64,000 nucleotides of DNA from Sepioteuthis lessoniana. Lineage: Eukaryota; Mollusca; Cephalopoda; Myopsida; Loliginidae. Below, piece by piece: positions 11,600 to 22,769 of this stretch. The stretch is from NCBI GenBank assembly GCA_963585895.1, contig OY757912.1, positions 84,642,813 through 84,706,812 of the forward strand, in the 5' to 3' direction. Position 1 is the first letter of the stretch. Every line of letters starts with the position of its first letter. The notes under the pieces are model-generated. The model ran no database searches and had not been told where the DNA came from. It saw only the letters and a program-made list of their open reading frames with translations. The position numbers and the translations under genes are program-made.

Positions 11600-11855
11600 G
11601 AATATGACACAAAGTCAGTTTTAAAAGCAGAATACATCTGGTTTTGAATGCAGTTTTTTCTCCTAGATGGGTTGCCTAACAAAGACTAAGGAACCAAGTG
11701 CACCATACTAATTACCCTTAGCTGTTAGGAGCAGAGATGGATTCACGCCTTTCCTAGAGAGAGGCATTTGCACTAAGTGAAACATAAACAGCCTTACCCT
11801 GGATTTGAACTTGGATCGCCGATTCCATTTCCCTACGATGGTAAGCGTGCCTCCT
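11600..11855 (-). mobile_element. SINE C copy, minus strand
   Basis: SINE C is about 290 bp: a tRNA-like head ('gtgtaatggttatcgtcgta', B box 'gagttcgaatcc'), a body with 'tagcactaatacccttggg', 'attctccctccagctatggg', and a 3' end 'ttaaactccgcttaaaa...gacacaaggtca' in reverse. This copy is diverged but spans head to tail. Confidence 0.65.
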
Positions 11856-12022
11856 TTATGTGTTTATGTAGGGTTTATAGAGTTCAGAACTTAAAACGGG
11901 GTAATTGGTGGTCTTTCTTGTTATAGACTTTAGAGACGAAAGTTCTATTAGAATGCATACAAGAAAATATTTTTAGTACTCGCTACATATTTCTTTGGTC
12001 ACGACTGATTCAGATCTCACAC

Positions 12023-12027
<5 letters not shown>

Positions 12028-12059
<32 letters not shown>

Positions 12060-12060
12060 G
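12028..12060. repeat. (TA)n microsatellite
   Basis: TA dinucleotide run followed by a short CACACA stretch. Confidence 0.9.
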
Positions 12061-12433
12061 CACACACAAGAATAGGTTTAAGTGGAGCATACATCACGAG
12101 TTCTAAATATATCAGCAGAGGCGGATAGTATTAAAAAAAATAAGTAAAATAAAAAAGATAGAAAGTTTTGATTGAAGCGCCATTGTTGTCGATATAGGTA
12201 AGTAAGTTTTTCTATTTTGGAGTGACAATTGTCTTGTACGAACACTCTCAATATGGAGGCTAGGTTTAACTAATTATCTTACAATGCATTCCTCAATAAA
12301 GCCAATAGCATTCTTAAGAGTACGTACTTTGTTTCTAAATTTCATGGTATTATTAAGGGCACGTACTTAGTTTTCATCGTACCGACGCTTGAACAAAATT
12401 TTTGAACAACTTTTTGTAAAACATACATCATAA

Positions 12434-12435
<2 letters not shown>

Positions 12436-12472
<37 letters not shown>
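12436..12472. repeat. (TA)n microsatellite
   Basis: TA dinucleotide run. No repeat flank is recognised on either side. The open frame across it is low complexity. Confidence 0.9.
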
Positions 12473-12475
<3 letters not shown>

Positions 12476-12599
12476 ACATGCACGTGTGCTTTTGGTGTTT
12501 CGTTTGTTGATTTGATAGTATAAAAGTTGTTTTCTCTTTAATGTAGTCAGAGATCACCAGTGATTTCAGCACAAGTGGAAATTATTTGCTCGTTCGTGA

Positions 12600-13020
12600 T
12601 GTCTTTAAATTTGGCAACTATTTCAGTTTTCATTCTAAGGTTTTCTTAATAGGCTGATTAAAGATTCCATTGTCGTTTCCATTGTAGAATGCAGTTTACC
12701 ACAGTTTCTGATGCAGTGCCCACTGTATCTTTCATAATTGATTTATGAAATCAAAATTTAGCACAAAGTAAAACGTTATTACACATTTACTCCAATTTAT
12801 TTAAAGATATATTTAAAAACTTCCAAATCAGTAAAAGCAATCAAAATATTAAGGTTTAGTCAAGTCATTCAGTTTAATGATTTCTCGACGGCTATTTAAA
12901 GCCAAGTTCTATTTATACATATGATTTTTAAGTCAATAGTTTCTATAAAAGTTTATTTTAAAACTGGTTAGAGCTCATTTGTTTACACACTGTTAAATGA
13001 TTTCAAGATAGTAAATGATT
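12600..13020. other. degenerate family A flank
   Basis: Diverged units with 'cacac(t/a)gttaaatgatttcaag' motifs near 12980-13010 resemble the repeats that precede family A cores. The rest is unassigned. Confidence 0.4.
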
Positions 13021-13420
13021 CAACGGTTCTATTTGACCCATAGATGAGACCCTAACAGTTATTATCACTCCTGTAAAGTGTAGGTCAGGAAGAAATGGCA
13101 ATGAAAGGGTACTCTACATTCCCTACACCCCAAGAGTTGAGCATCACCATAGATGAGACCCTAACAGTTATCATCACTCCTGTAAAGTGTGGGTCAGGAT
13201 GTCAAACTAGATAAAGTCAGGACGTCAAACTAGATAAGGTCATTGCCATTTCTTCCTGACCCACACTTTACAGGAGTGATGATAGCTTTTAGGGTCTCAT
13301 CTATGGTGATGCTCAACTCTTGGGGTGTAGGGAATATAGAGTACCCCTTCATTGCCATTTCTTCCTGACCCACACATTTCCTACACCCCAAGAGTGAGCA
13401 TTACAGTTTAATGTCAAATC
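13020..13420. repeat. family A foldback (inverted duplication)
   Basis: A family A core segment ('atagatgagaccctaacag', 'cactcctgtaaagtgt') occurs twice in direct orientation (13040-13150 and 13150-13200) and then in reverse (13236-13350). The arms 13110-13199 and 13236-13340 are nearly perfect complements with a loop of under 40 bp that holds a duplicated 'gtcaaactagataa' motif. A partial third reverse piece follows to 13400. Confidence 0.75.
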
Positions 13421-14340
13421 TAGGAAAATTAAAATATAAAGGTTTGTCAATAGTTTTTGTACATCTTGTAAATAAGCAATAAATGAATCAGCTTTATTTT
13501 TTGTCTTTGCATTTTCTAAAGAAAAAAAGTACAGTCAAGTTGAGATTGTAGCATTTCAATGCAGTGACTCACAAGAAGATTCATAACTTTAATATTTAAA
13601 GTAGACTAAATACAAACATTTATTTCGGTTTCCATCGTATCTAGGTTTTCTTAATAGGTCGATTATACAAACCTACGAACGTGGTCTTACGTCAAACTAG
13701 ATAAGGTCCGATAGATACCTAAAATAAATGGTCTGGTACTAGAACAGGTTCATACTTAGATAAGGAAACGTCAATTTTTTTTGCACTTGAGAGGAACAAT
13801 ATGAAAAAGCTTAAGGTCGCCGAAGATTTTAGAGTGAACCAGTAGCAATTTATCTCTATAAAAGAGTTCTATCGATCAAATATAGCTTAATATAAGAATT
13901 GGAGTGAACTGATTTGACGTCAACAAAATTGAGTTTGTACGTTAAGCAAACTTATACATTCTCTACCGGCTTCTCTGAAAGCGTGTAAGGAACGCTGAAC
14001 CAATTGTACCTGCCAGTGTTTATAGGTAATTAAAAGCAAAGTAAATGCAGATATATGCTTAACTCATATTGCACAAACGGATGTCTGTTAGAGAAGGATG
14101 TCCTAAAATAATAGATACTTGTACTGGGGCTAATTGGCTTGTGTGCATGCATAGGCTTTGAAAACATTTTCACATTTACAAAAGCGTAAACGCCTGCGTT
14201 CCAAACAAAATTCTACTGTTGTGTGTCCATACTTATAAACAATATTGTGTTGAGCATAGGCACAGATTTCTAAGAACAGGAATGTAAAAAGGGGTTCAAT
14301 CTGTCAATGATACCATAAACACATACATGAATGTTTATAT
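13420..14340. other. unassigned region
   Basis: No element recognised. A third 'gtcaaactagataaggtc' motif occurs at about 13691, matching the two in the foldback loop. Confidence 0.4.
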
Positions 14341-14347
14341 AATATAT

Positions 14348-14540
14348 ATCATCATAGCGTGCTGCTGGTACGGGTTTCCCTGGCCCTCTCCCGCCACTCG
14401 TCCCCATCATCCATCGCTTTTGGTAGGTCCCCAATGCTGCATTCTGTATCAGTGCAGAGCTGTTGTAGATAGGCTCATAGCTGGTTGCCCTTTCCTTGCT
14501 AGTCTGAGTGAGGGGGTCTACAGAAGTACATCGCTAATGA
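14348..14540 (-). mobile_element. RTE-type LINE 3' end, diverged
   Basis: Reads on the minus strand as the C-terminal end and short 3' end of the RTE element seen better at 17187-17613 and 39626-40423. The left edge 'atcatcatag' is the complement of the ATGATG tail. The copy ends at a (TA)n run (14544-14578). Confidence 0.6.
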
Positions 14541-14541
14541 G

Positions 14542-14543
<2 letters not shown>

Positions 14544-14578
<35 letters not shown>
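14544..14578. repeat. (TA)n microsatellite
   Basis: TA dinucleotide run at the broken 5' edge of the RTE fragment. Confidence 0.9.
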
Positions 14579-14579
<1 letters not shown>

Positions 14580-14580
<1 letters not shown>

Positions 14581-15085
14581 TCCTCAGGCAGACTGTTTCG
14601 TTGTATCACAAATCTTCAATGTGGCTAGACACACAGGACGCTTCAAGCTGGGATTGAAACCCGCCTATCTTTACGTCAGCTCAGGAATTATGATGCATTT
14701 GTATTAGCTTTCGTTTGTTTACATTTTGCGTTATCGGATACCAGAGTGCTCAATTCGTTAAGAAAGCTGTTGCGCTCTGTTCAAAAACGTAAACAAACCA
14801 GACCACTCCAATCCTTTAAAAACGCTATATCCGGCTACGACCGGAAATGATGAAATCATCCGTAGCCCGGACTAGCAGCACCAGCGAAGAAAGAAAAAAA
14901 AATCTATCTTTTTACAACATTAACAGCGTCAGTGTTTCGAAAGTCACTCAATCAAAATAAAGTGGATTATCTTTAGAAGTCTATTTCAGGCTAACGAAAG
15001 ATGGTATTACCACAGATATTTTTATGGACGAACTTTCTGTCCATGCAGCCCTGAAAATGTGATACGACTTTCGCTAAGTATTTTC
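14580..15085. other. unassigned region
   Basis: No element recognised. An imperfect inverted pair 'ccggctacga...tccgtagcccgg' lies at 14830-14873. Confidence 0.4.
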
Positions 15086-15475
15086 AGTTGTCAAATCGGC
15101 TCGCCCGCGAGCATTATGCTACTTGACTGGGACACATTTTGGTCGGCCGTGTTGGCGAGTCACGGTTCGGCCGGGTATGTCCTGGCTCCGGTGGCAGTCG
15201 GTAATAACCGGTATCCTAGAGCCTCAGGCGGCCGTCTTCCAGGCTTTAACCCTCTTCGGGGGGGGGTTTAGGTTTATCGCCTGGCGCCTAATGCGCCTCT
15301 TTTTAGGGACATTCCGATGGGGCCCAAGGCATTTTTAGGACTACCGGGGGGGGGGCTTTGGTCCTGCGCCTGGACCCTCCTAAAAATGTCCTTGTGCTAC
15401 ACTTGAACGCTTGGTGGGGCGTATGACAAATACCGGCTCGCCCGTTACTACGATTCTTTAGAATCCAGACTCGTA
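15086..15475 (+). repeat. family E repeat, plus orientation
   Basis: A GC-rich unit homologous to the reverse of 21655-22447. Shared marks are 'acattttggtcggccgtgtt', 'gtggcagtcggt', 'ggtttatcgcctggcg' and 'ctttttaggga'. It holds G homopolymers (for example 15344-15354). Overlapping open frames are on record here only because the DNA is GC-rich; no protein family is recognised. Confidence 0.6.
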
Positions 15476-16325
15476 AGCGAAGCTCTCAAGACGTGATCCT
15501 ACATCTAGTGGTAGCATCCACCTTACACCTACGTAGATATGCGAAAAGGTCACCATCCTTAGTGTTGGAGTATTTCTGACAGTTCCCATGAACTTGTCGG
15601 AGCAGACGGCCTGGAGCCAAACACGAAGGGGATAAGACCACCTGGTCTTAACCATTTCGGTTTGTTCCCGCTCGCGCAGCCCTAAGGCACGGTTGTCTTA
15701 ATCACTTGTTCCTCGCCTACATAGAGCTAAGACACGGCAGTCTTTGCCCGCTCATTCGATCCTGCGCGACCAAGCGACCAGCACTAACTGCAGACCAGCT
15801 CCAGCATAGTAGCATCTAGTCCATGAATGACTCACTGCTCGAACCAGCATCAACACTCGAGACCCCATCGACACCCCCAGGTTAAACCAAAGTACTGCAC
15901 AACTGGGACATCGATCATCCAGCTGTCTCTACCAAAAACAACGGTCACCAGCTGACTCTACCAACAACGACGACCATCAGAAATCTCTACCTTCGACGAT
16001 TATTCAACCAGTCGTCTCTACTATTTCAATCGTCTATAAGACTATAATTCTGTAATCCGCGACAAAAAAAATTGTCATTTGTTATACTATTATCTCACCT
16101 TTGTTTTCTTCATTGTCTTCTTGCAGTCAATTTACTCTCACGAACAACAAAAAATAATTTGCAGGGTCGTCGTTGTTATTGGCCCCGTGACAAAGCTTTG
16201 CATTACGCGGGTGGCAGCCGTTAATTCCTTCGCCAGAGTGCTCAAACCCCAGGAGGGGAGCGTATATATTGTCATCCACAGACAGTTTCGTTGTATGACA
16301 GCTCTTCAGTGAGGCTTATATATAT
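15476..16325. other. unassigned, GC-richer region
   Basis: Contains a loose internal duplication ('ctaaggcacggttgtctta' at about 15682 and 'ctaagacacggcagtcttt' at about 15727) and, at 15890-16040, a run of short phrases built on 'atc(a/t)accag' and 'tctctacca'. It may be the rest of family E. No coding sequence is recognised. Confidence 0.35.
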
Positions 16326-16329
16326 ATCC

Positions 16330-16715
16330 ACAAAAAAGAGAACTTGCAAAATTGTCAACTTTGCTGTCCCGGTTGACCACATAATAAAACTGAAAGAATG
16401 TGAAAAGAAGGATAAGTACTTCGACCTTGCTAAGGAATTGAAAAAACTATGGAACATGAAGGTGACAATTATACCAATTGTAGTTGGTGCGTTTGGAACA
16501 GTAACTAAAAGATTACTAAAAGGACTGGAAGACTTAGAAGTTGGCGGACGAGTGGAGACCTTCCAAACAACAATATTATTGAGAACGACCAGAATTCTGA
16601 GAAGAGTCCTGGAAACTTGAGGAGACTTGCTGTCACTCAAACTCCAGTGAAAGACCATAAGCTAACGCTGATGTGAAAAATTCTAATGAGTAAATAATAA
16701 TAATAATATTCATGT
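16330..16715 (+). pseudogene. LINE ORF C-terminus (R4/Dong-like) with (TAA)n tail
   Basis: The open frame 16291-16620 includes 'TCKIVNFAVPVDHIIKLKE', 'KYFDLAKELKKLWNMKV', 'TIIPIVVGAFGTV' and 'TTRILRRVLET'. I recognise this as the C-terminal part of a site-specific-type non-LTR retrotransposon, in which the V-P-x-D-H segment belongs to a restriction-like endonuclease domain. A TGA stop occurs after 'RVLET' while homology to family sequence ('GDLLSLKLQ') continues. The 3' end carries a (TAA)n repeat at about 16688-16708, as in R4/Dong elements. The copy is 5'-truncated and inactive. The exact clade is my recollection of the family, not a search result. Confidence 0.65.
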
Positions 16716-16904
16716 TTATGCAATCGATATGTATTTGCAACTAATAAACTGCGCCTCTAAGTGTGCGTATATTATGCATGTCACAAAGCAATTGTATAAA
16801 TGCGATGGTGTAAAACAAGTATAGAATTGTACCCATTAGCATTTGTGGTACAGTCGATGTTCAGTGGGGAAGACATTTTGCAGACATTTTGGTATTTATG
16901 CAAC

Positions 16905-17008
16905 TATGTTACCGCGATAAAGCCGAACGTTTTGTCGGCATATTCCGATTCTTTCCGTTATCGGCCCGGAAACGCTCGTGAAAGTTCGGCTTTATCGCAA
17001 TTACATAG
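16905..17008. mobile_element. short MITE-like inverted-repeat element
   Basis: A perfect 15-bp inverted pair (GCGATAAAGCCGAAC at 16914-16928, its complement at 16984-16998) extends outward imperfectly to about 25 bp per end (both ends begin CTATGT in their own orientation). Total length is about 104 bp. No coding capacity. The family is unknown. Confidence 0.5.
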
Positions 17009-17186
17009 ATACGTAAGTACCGACATTTTCTTTATGGTTGGTTGTTTAGGTTTTATGGCATATCAACCTTTGTAGGTTATCTAATGCCAAATCCATTTTT
17101 ATGCAATTATTCGATTTCAAACAATTCAGTTTAGCATGAGTACACAGTTTTAAGTGTTAAAAACATTTCTATTTCAAGCTAATTCA

Positions 17187-17613
17187 TCATCATGTCGTGC
17201 GGCTAGCACGGATATCCCTGACCCTCTCTCTCTCTCCCCGTCTCCCAATCATTCATCGCCTCCGGCTGGTCCTCACGGTTACATCCCGTATCATCACATC
17301 GCTGCTGTATGTATGTTCGAGCTGGTCGTCCTGTTTTTGATTGGCCATATGCGGGGGTCCACAGGAGCACATCACTTACGATCTCGTCCTTGCTTCTCCA
17401 GCAGTGTCCAACATGTCTGGTTCGTCTAGCTTGTATAGTTTTCGTGACAGGTGGTAGGTGACCGTACAGTTGGCGCCTTGTGGGGCGTTGCTGCCAGGAC
17501 TTGTTTAATATTGCTCGCAACATTCTTGTATAATTGCCGTCTAGCTTCTTCTCTAACCGTTTAGTCAGCGTCCAAATAGTGCATCCATACAGCAGCACCG
17601 ACACGACCGCTGG
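17187..17613 (-). mobile_element. RTE-type LINE, 5'-truncated, with TSD
   Basis: A 427-bp insertion on the minus strand flanked by an exact 12-bp duplication CAAGCTAATTCA (17175-17186 and 17614-17625). The 3' end is the ATGATG-type tail (seen as ATCATCATG on the plus strand). The target is the family A minisatellite. The clean TSD shows target-primed insertion and suggests it is comparatively young. Confidence 0.85.
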
Positions 17614-17616
17614 CAA
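17203..17616 (-). pseudogene. RTE ORF C-terminal region
   Basis: The minus-strand frame reads 'SVLLYGCTIWTLTKRLEKKL', 'YTRMLRAILNKSW', 'YGHLPPVTKTIQ', 'RRTRHVGHCWRSKDEIVSD' and 'GRPARTYIQQ'. This is the region after the reverse transcriptase catalytic core in RTE-type LINEs. The endonuclease and catalytic RT motifs are absent through 5' truncation. The frame is open across the insertion, so few mutations have hit it since insertion. Confidence 0.8.
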
Positions 17617-18181
17617 GCTAATTCAGTTTAGTATAAGTAGAGGTTTTGTTTACACAGTTAAATGTCAAATCAGTTTAGTGTAAGTACAGTTTCAATGGAA
17701 AAACTGTTACATTTCAAACAATTCAGTTGAGCATAAGCACAGAGTTTAAATGTAAGTACACAGTTTAATTGTCAAAAACTTTTCTATTTCAAGCTATTCA
17801 GTTTAGTCAATCAGTTCTAATTCAAACAATTCAGTTTAGCACAAATATGCAGTTCTATTTAACCCATAGATAGGGCCCTATCAGGTGCTACCATTCCAAG
17901 CCAAAGTGGACCTGGGAGCAATGGCAATGAAGGAGTGCTCCACATTCCCTAAAACTCCAGCATCACTGGAACCTCACCATCAGATTATTTAGTGTCATAT
18001 CCAGGACATTCATTGGTGGGGGGGTCTTACCCCTCTGCAGAGGTGCAGTCGGTGTATTCTACAGCCCAGCCGACTGGACAATTTTCTTTGTGAGAGAAAA
18101 GAAAAAAAATGAATGAAAGTTGTGAATAGATATTAGACATTTTGTCGTTTATTATCTGGATAATTTTTTAACTATAACATT

Positions 18182-18380
18182 CCGCTCGTTGTCTAATGGT
18201 TACTGTCATAGGAAATGGACACGGTGACCAGAGTTCAAATGCTGGACGAGGTGGTTGCAATTTCACATAGCGCTTATACTCTATGGAAAGGTATAAACCC
18301 ACTTATTCTTCCTTCAGCTATCGGTAAATAACAGGACAGACTAGGCTTTTTAATCTTGGTATGGCAACCTGTCGGCTCCG
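18182..18380 (+). mobile_element. SINE C, 3'-truncated
   Basis: Head 'gtctaatggttactgtcata', B-box region 'gagttcaaatgctgg' and body to 'tatggcaacctgtcgg'. The 3' terminal module is missing and (TA)n follows. Confidence 0.7.
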
Positions 18381-18385
18381 ATTTT

Positions 18386-18410
18386 TCATATATATATATA
18401 TATATATCAT
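18386..18410. repeat. (TA)n microsatellite
   Basis: TA run between the SINE C fragment and the RTE fragment. Confidence 0.85.
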
Positions 18411-18411
18411 A

Positions 18412-18535
18412 CATTCAGCAACTATGTGAGGATACGGGATGTTGCCCAGAAGACCTGCCTGAGGCGATGAACGATAGGGAAAAGTGGCGAGAGAGGATCA
18501 GGGATATCTGTGCTACCAGCACGACATGATGATAT
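18412..18535 (+). mobile_element. RTE-type LINE 3' end
   Basis: Encodes the final residues of the RTE ORF (segment 'PEAMNDREKWRERIRDI' in one frame) and ends in 'gacatgatgat'. It lies between two (TA)n tracts, which may be its target site. Confidence 0.75.
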
Positions 18536-18544
18536 ATATATATA

Positions 18545-20845
18545 TATATTACACACACACAAAAAAAAAATGCCTTTAATTCTTCTGAATTCCATGTAGT
18601 GAATTTTTCTAAAATCACATAACCGAAATCTGCTACGATAAACCGTAATATTACGGAACACGCGAATGAGTATAAAATTAGCCAGTTGCTTACCCACCCA
18701 CACACTCCAGGAAGAGTAAAACAAACAAAAATAAAAGACCATGTGCATACACTTAGAATACCCCCTCCCACACTTAGCTATATCTTGATGTCTGTTTCCT
18801 AGACATGCTGATAAAAGGTGTTTGCATTTGACATTTTTTTTTCATCTTTCCTTTTACATTAATAGGGAGAGTTTCCACCCAACAGCTTCATGAGAGAAAA
18901 AAAAACAACACGAGGGAGAGGCTTTACGTACCTAACTCTTTTGTTCATTATTCAACTGCTAACTCGTCCCGACAAAATCTTAACTCGCCCCCAAGCAGAG
19001 ATGGTAGTTAGGTTAGTCTGACAATTTTTGGAAAAGTCCAGGCCGCGCCTGACGCGCGAGTGAAAGCAGAGCTTTTTTTTTTTTTTTTTTTTTTAAGGTG
19101 GGTGTACCTTAATTGCAGCTGCTGTCGGGGTACACTACAATTTAGAGAGTAAATGGGATTGGCGTTTTAAATTTAAAAAAAAAAAGAAAAAGACAAAACC
19201 TAAAACATCTGTTCAGTACCCATTTGAAAACCTTAATTAAGAAAAAAAAAAAAAAGAAAAAAAAAAAAGTTGAATAACTTAAAGATGCGGGTATGAAAAA
19301 AATGAAATAATCTCATTTATCCTGGTAAGCAAAATATGTCTAGAATAAACACAGAAATTAAAAACAAATACCCCTCAATTTTTGTTATGCCTTGTTATTT
19401 TGATTAGACTCTACACCCTCTGAATATCATTCTAACTAGTTTCCCCTTGAACCTGAAACTAGTATTTATTCAATCAGGAAAATAAAAATAGCATAAAAAG
19501 AATTAACTTGAGACAGACTGCGATAGAATTTTACGTAGAAAAATTTACTACTGTTTGCCGGTAACCATTCATGCGAGTTCTATCAAAAGATAAAATTAAA
19601 AAAAAAAACAAAAACAAAAAAAAAGTAGTATATTGTACCAATGAAGTCTAGTCTATTCTTTAAGAGACATCTGCTCAGCGATTTTTTGTTCGTCGATTGG
19701 GAATTGAGCGCCAATTTCATTCATTAAGCCGTCTTTCCTTTTCTATTAGACGCTGGTATACGCGGGGGGGGGGGGAGATATGTTCTATGAAATAAGCAAT
19801 AACGCTAGAAAGTTCCTTTTTAGCGCCATTTTCTTCAACTTATGTTAAGTTGAATGATAAGCAGTCCCAAAAATATTCATAAAAGTTTATGGTACCAGTT
19901 TTTCTGCTCGAGGAACGTTATATTTGCCTTGGAAATAGTAAGTGAACGTTTGTAAAAGAGACTTAAGGTAGGCATACGAGATTAAATTGAATGATACTAG
20001 ACTAACAGAGTTTTCCAAACAGGAAAAGTTTTAAAATCTTTGAGGCCCCTGGGCGCAAATAAAAAAAGCTATAAACCTAAAATTCATCCTACCCATTCCA
20101 TACAGGTATGAAAAAATCTTAGATTTATTTCCAAAGCGCCAAGACTTAAAGATATACAGAAACTCAAGGTGTTTATTTACAGTGCTACCTTATGAACATA
20201 TCTCATGGACTACGTAATTTTCTGGTATACTTAGACTTCTTCCCGTTGTACACTTTGAATACCGACGTGAACTGGATATAATGTCGATAGATCACCCTTT
20301 GAATAAGTTTCAAAATGAATAAGTTTCAGATGAAATTTGAGGTATAAATGAATTGACTGTGCAAAATTTGGTTGATTTGATTATTTTCAATGGCATGGAG
20401 GAATGTCCACCACTATTGTAAAATTTAGATTATATCAGCCAAACTTTTCAGATATAGTTTAAGAGACAAGTGTATTGATATCATTTTCATTTTGAGGGAA
20501 AAATGGTTTTCTTTAAGAACTTTTACGGTTTCTACACACTTCGCACTGACGATATGCCAAAATCTACCTCAACGACACAAACAAAACAAAAAATGTCTTA
20601 CCTTTTGAGAAGAGTCAAGAGTTTTTCTGGTATTCTTATCTAAATCCAATAAATCATTTTCTGAATGTTTGAATTATGGGAGGCGGTTGCATTATTATGA
20701 TCCCCTCATCAGTTAAATGAATTGCCTGAAATCTTGCCGAAAACTCCATAGACATCTGCTAGACTTTAGAATTTATCCTCTTTTTTACGAGAGTGGATTC
20801 AACACAAGGTCAAGTAAACATATAATTAAATCACATAAAAATCAC
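18545..20845. other. unassigned AT-rich region
   Basis: Homopolymer-rich (poly(T) 19073-19094, poly(A) tracts 19240-19268 and 19595-19623, G run 19764-19775). The 118- and 108-codon open frames at 18415-18771 run through the RTE fragment and low-complexity DNA and are not genes. Nothing else is recognised. Confidence 0.5.
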
Positions 20846-20849
20846 TGGT

Positions 20850-20978
20850 TACCGCTAGATCAAAGTTAGGCATCGATGGACCGGTTCAATAAGTGGGTGA
20901 CCACTTAAGGAACAGCAGCCACTATAACTAGACTGGGGCTTGTATGCCACATCAAAGCAAAGCTTAGTAAATAACAAC
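20850..20978 (+). mobile_element. 5S-rRNA-like SINE fragment
   Basis: The segment 'agatcaaagttaggcatcg', 'ggaccggttcaataagtggg', 'tgaccacttaaggaac' follows the order and spacing of the 3' half of eukaryotic 5S rRNA (gaaGTTAAGCa..tcGgg.c.GGTTagTac.TgGgTGACC.c..gGaA). A tail with 'ccacatcaaagcaaagctt' resembles the 3' end of SINE G ('ccacgtcgaagcaaagagc'). It is best read as a 5S-derived (SINE3-type) element rather than a functional 5S gene, because the match is partial and diverged. Confidence 0.55.
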
Positions 20979-20979
20979 A

Positions 20980-21654
20980 CACGGTCAATCACGCTGAAAG
21001 CACCTGTTCTTGTCAGATACTTCGGCACCTCCAATGTGATGTACCAAAGTCTCCCGTCCTATAATGACACAAATAAAACTTGAATAAATGTTAATACTAT
21101 CGTTATAATTTTGAGCGCATTCAAAAACAGAAGCATGAAATAAACTCTTGATGATTAAAAAAAAATCTTTTTTTCAGCTTCCGGAAATAATTCAAATTAT
21201 GACCGGAAACCGTGTTTACATTTTTGAATCATTCAATCGATCGAATTTTTACGAGCACCTACTCACTACGATTCACCTTTTTAAAAATTCTATGAAAAAT
21301 CAATTAATCGTCAGATTCTTACGAAATGTTCGGTACTCATTCACCTTTAAATGAATTCATATTTGAAATGGGTTTTTGCTTAAAATATATTAACAGAAAT
21401 ATTTTCTTTTCACTTGATCGAACCCGCACCTCTATTTCATGTAATGAATCTGAACAAAATGAGATTGTTTTTTTTTTAATATTTCTATAAAGATTTTATA
21501 AAGCATCTGAAAAAAAAATTAGAATTAAAAAAAATCTAAGATCTTTTCTGGTAACATTTGACTCAAGATCATTTTGATGTGGGAGACAACGCACGAATAG
21601 AAACTCATCCGTGGTCGTCACCAAAAATGCTTGATCTCGATATTCCCCTTTAGG
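20980..21654. other. unassigned AT-rich region
   Basis: No repeat or coding signal identified. Confidence 0.4.
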
Positions 21655-22447
21655 TGTACATCAGGGACCAAGCCATAAACAGCCCTGCTAAACAGGTTTC
21701 ACTGGGGAGAGGCTTCCTGGGACCAGGTGACCAACTTTAACCCGGTATTTGTCGAGCGCTTCACGTACACACGAGTATGGCGCAAGGCCTTTTTATTGTG
21801 GGAGCTAAGAGCAAAGCCGTAGCCCACACACGCCCAGTGGTTCCAGAAATGCTTTGAGCCCCGTCGGCATTCTCCTAAAAAGGGACGCCAGGCGATAAAC
21901 CTAGCCCCCCGGAGAGGGTAAGAACCTAGGGGGACGGCCTTCTGAGCATTGGTCTCAGCCTTTAGACGCGAATACAGGAACTTCCCGGAGCCCACGTCAA
22001 GCAGCCTCGACCGACTGCCACTGGAGCTTGGACACACCCGACTTGATCCTCGTACCGTGGAACACGGCTGGCCAAAATGTATCCCTGCTCAGTGGGCCTT
22101 GACTGCACATCAAAAAGACTAATACAGACCCAGTCGGCACCAACACCAGAGGAGTCCAGTTAAGTAGTCTCAGCGAGGTATTTATCCACCCAACCCGCAT
22201 GGTGTTTGGATACAACACAAGGTTGGATTAAAGTGGGGTGTCCAGCAGGAAGCATGTCTGTCGAGGAAGCCTGACACGGGTCGAAGCTCTCTTGACCAAC
22301 AGTGGCCGAAATTCTTGGCCTCGTCGGCATTCCTCAACTGGGGCGCCTCAGGCACCAAGCAATAAACATGGTTCTGCCGAAGCAGGTGAAAGCCTGGGGG
22401 CACAGCCCCCTTAGGCCAAGAAGTACCTACCTCAGGTCACAAGTATC
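21655..22447 (-). repeat. family E repeat, minus orientation
   Basis: About 0.8 kb of GC-rich DNA; the reverse complement matches 15086-15475. It carries a further part with a 'tatttatccacccaacccgc' and 'acaacacaaggttggatta' segment near 22180-22232 that resembles the terminal module of SINE C and family D. Short overlapping frames on both strands show no family motifs. It could be a LINE UTR or an unclassified retroelement. Confidence 0.55.
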
Positions 22448-22768
22448 CTATTTACCAACCCCTCCGCTCGGGCAGGATATGACACAAGGTCATTTTTAAG
22501 CGGAGTTTAACAGGTTTGAATTCAGAGTTTTCCTTCTCCTAGATTAGTTGCCTAACCAAGGCTGAAGAACCTAGTCTGTCCTACTATTTACTCATAACTG
22601 GAGGGAGAATAATTGGATTCATACCTTTCCCAAGGGTATTAGTGCTATGTGAAATCCAATCAGTCTCGTCCAGGATTTGAACTCGTGTCGCCGTGTTCAT
22701 TTCCTACGACGATAACCATTACACCACGGGCACCTCCACAATAACAATTACACCACGGGCACCTCCAC
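22448..22768 (-). mobile_element. SINE C, near full length
   Basis: Reads tail ('tatttaccaacccctccgct', 'ggatatgacacaaggtca') to head ('cctacgacgataaccattac') on the plus strand. The outermost head sequence 'attacaccacgggcacctcc' is duplicated in tandem at 22720-22768, a small slippage product or a target duplication. Confidence 0.85.
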
Positions 22769-22769
22769 A

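Larger units (their letters stand above)
17030..18090 (+). repeat. family A copy with 3' hairpin-tail complement and minisatellite, split by RTE
   Basis: Starts with the reverse of the hairpin tail (17040-17100). Then come units built on 'tttcaa(a/g)c(a/t)attcagttta' and 'gtacacagttt' (17110-17180 and 17620-17860), then the core (17865-18090) with 'gagcaatggcaatgaagg', 'accatcagattatttagtg' and 'gcagccgactgg' type ends. This is one of the most complete copies and shows the full order tail-minisatellite-core. Confidence 0.75.

Noticed and set aside
20850-20978. Functional 5S rRNA gene
   Set aside because: Only the 3' half resembles 5S, it is diverged, and a SINE-like tail follows.
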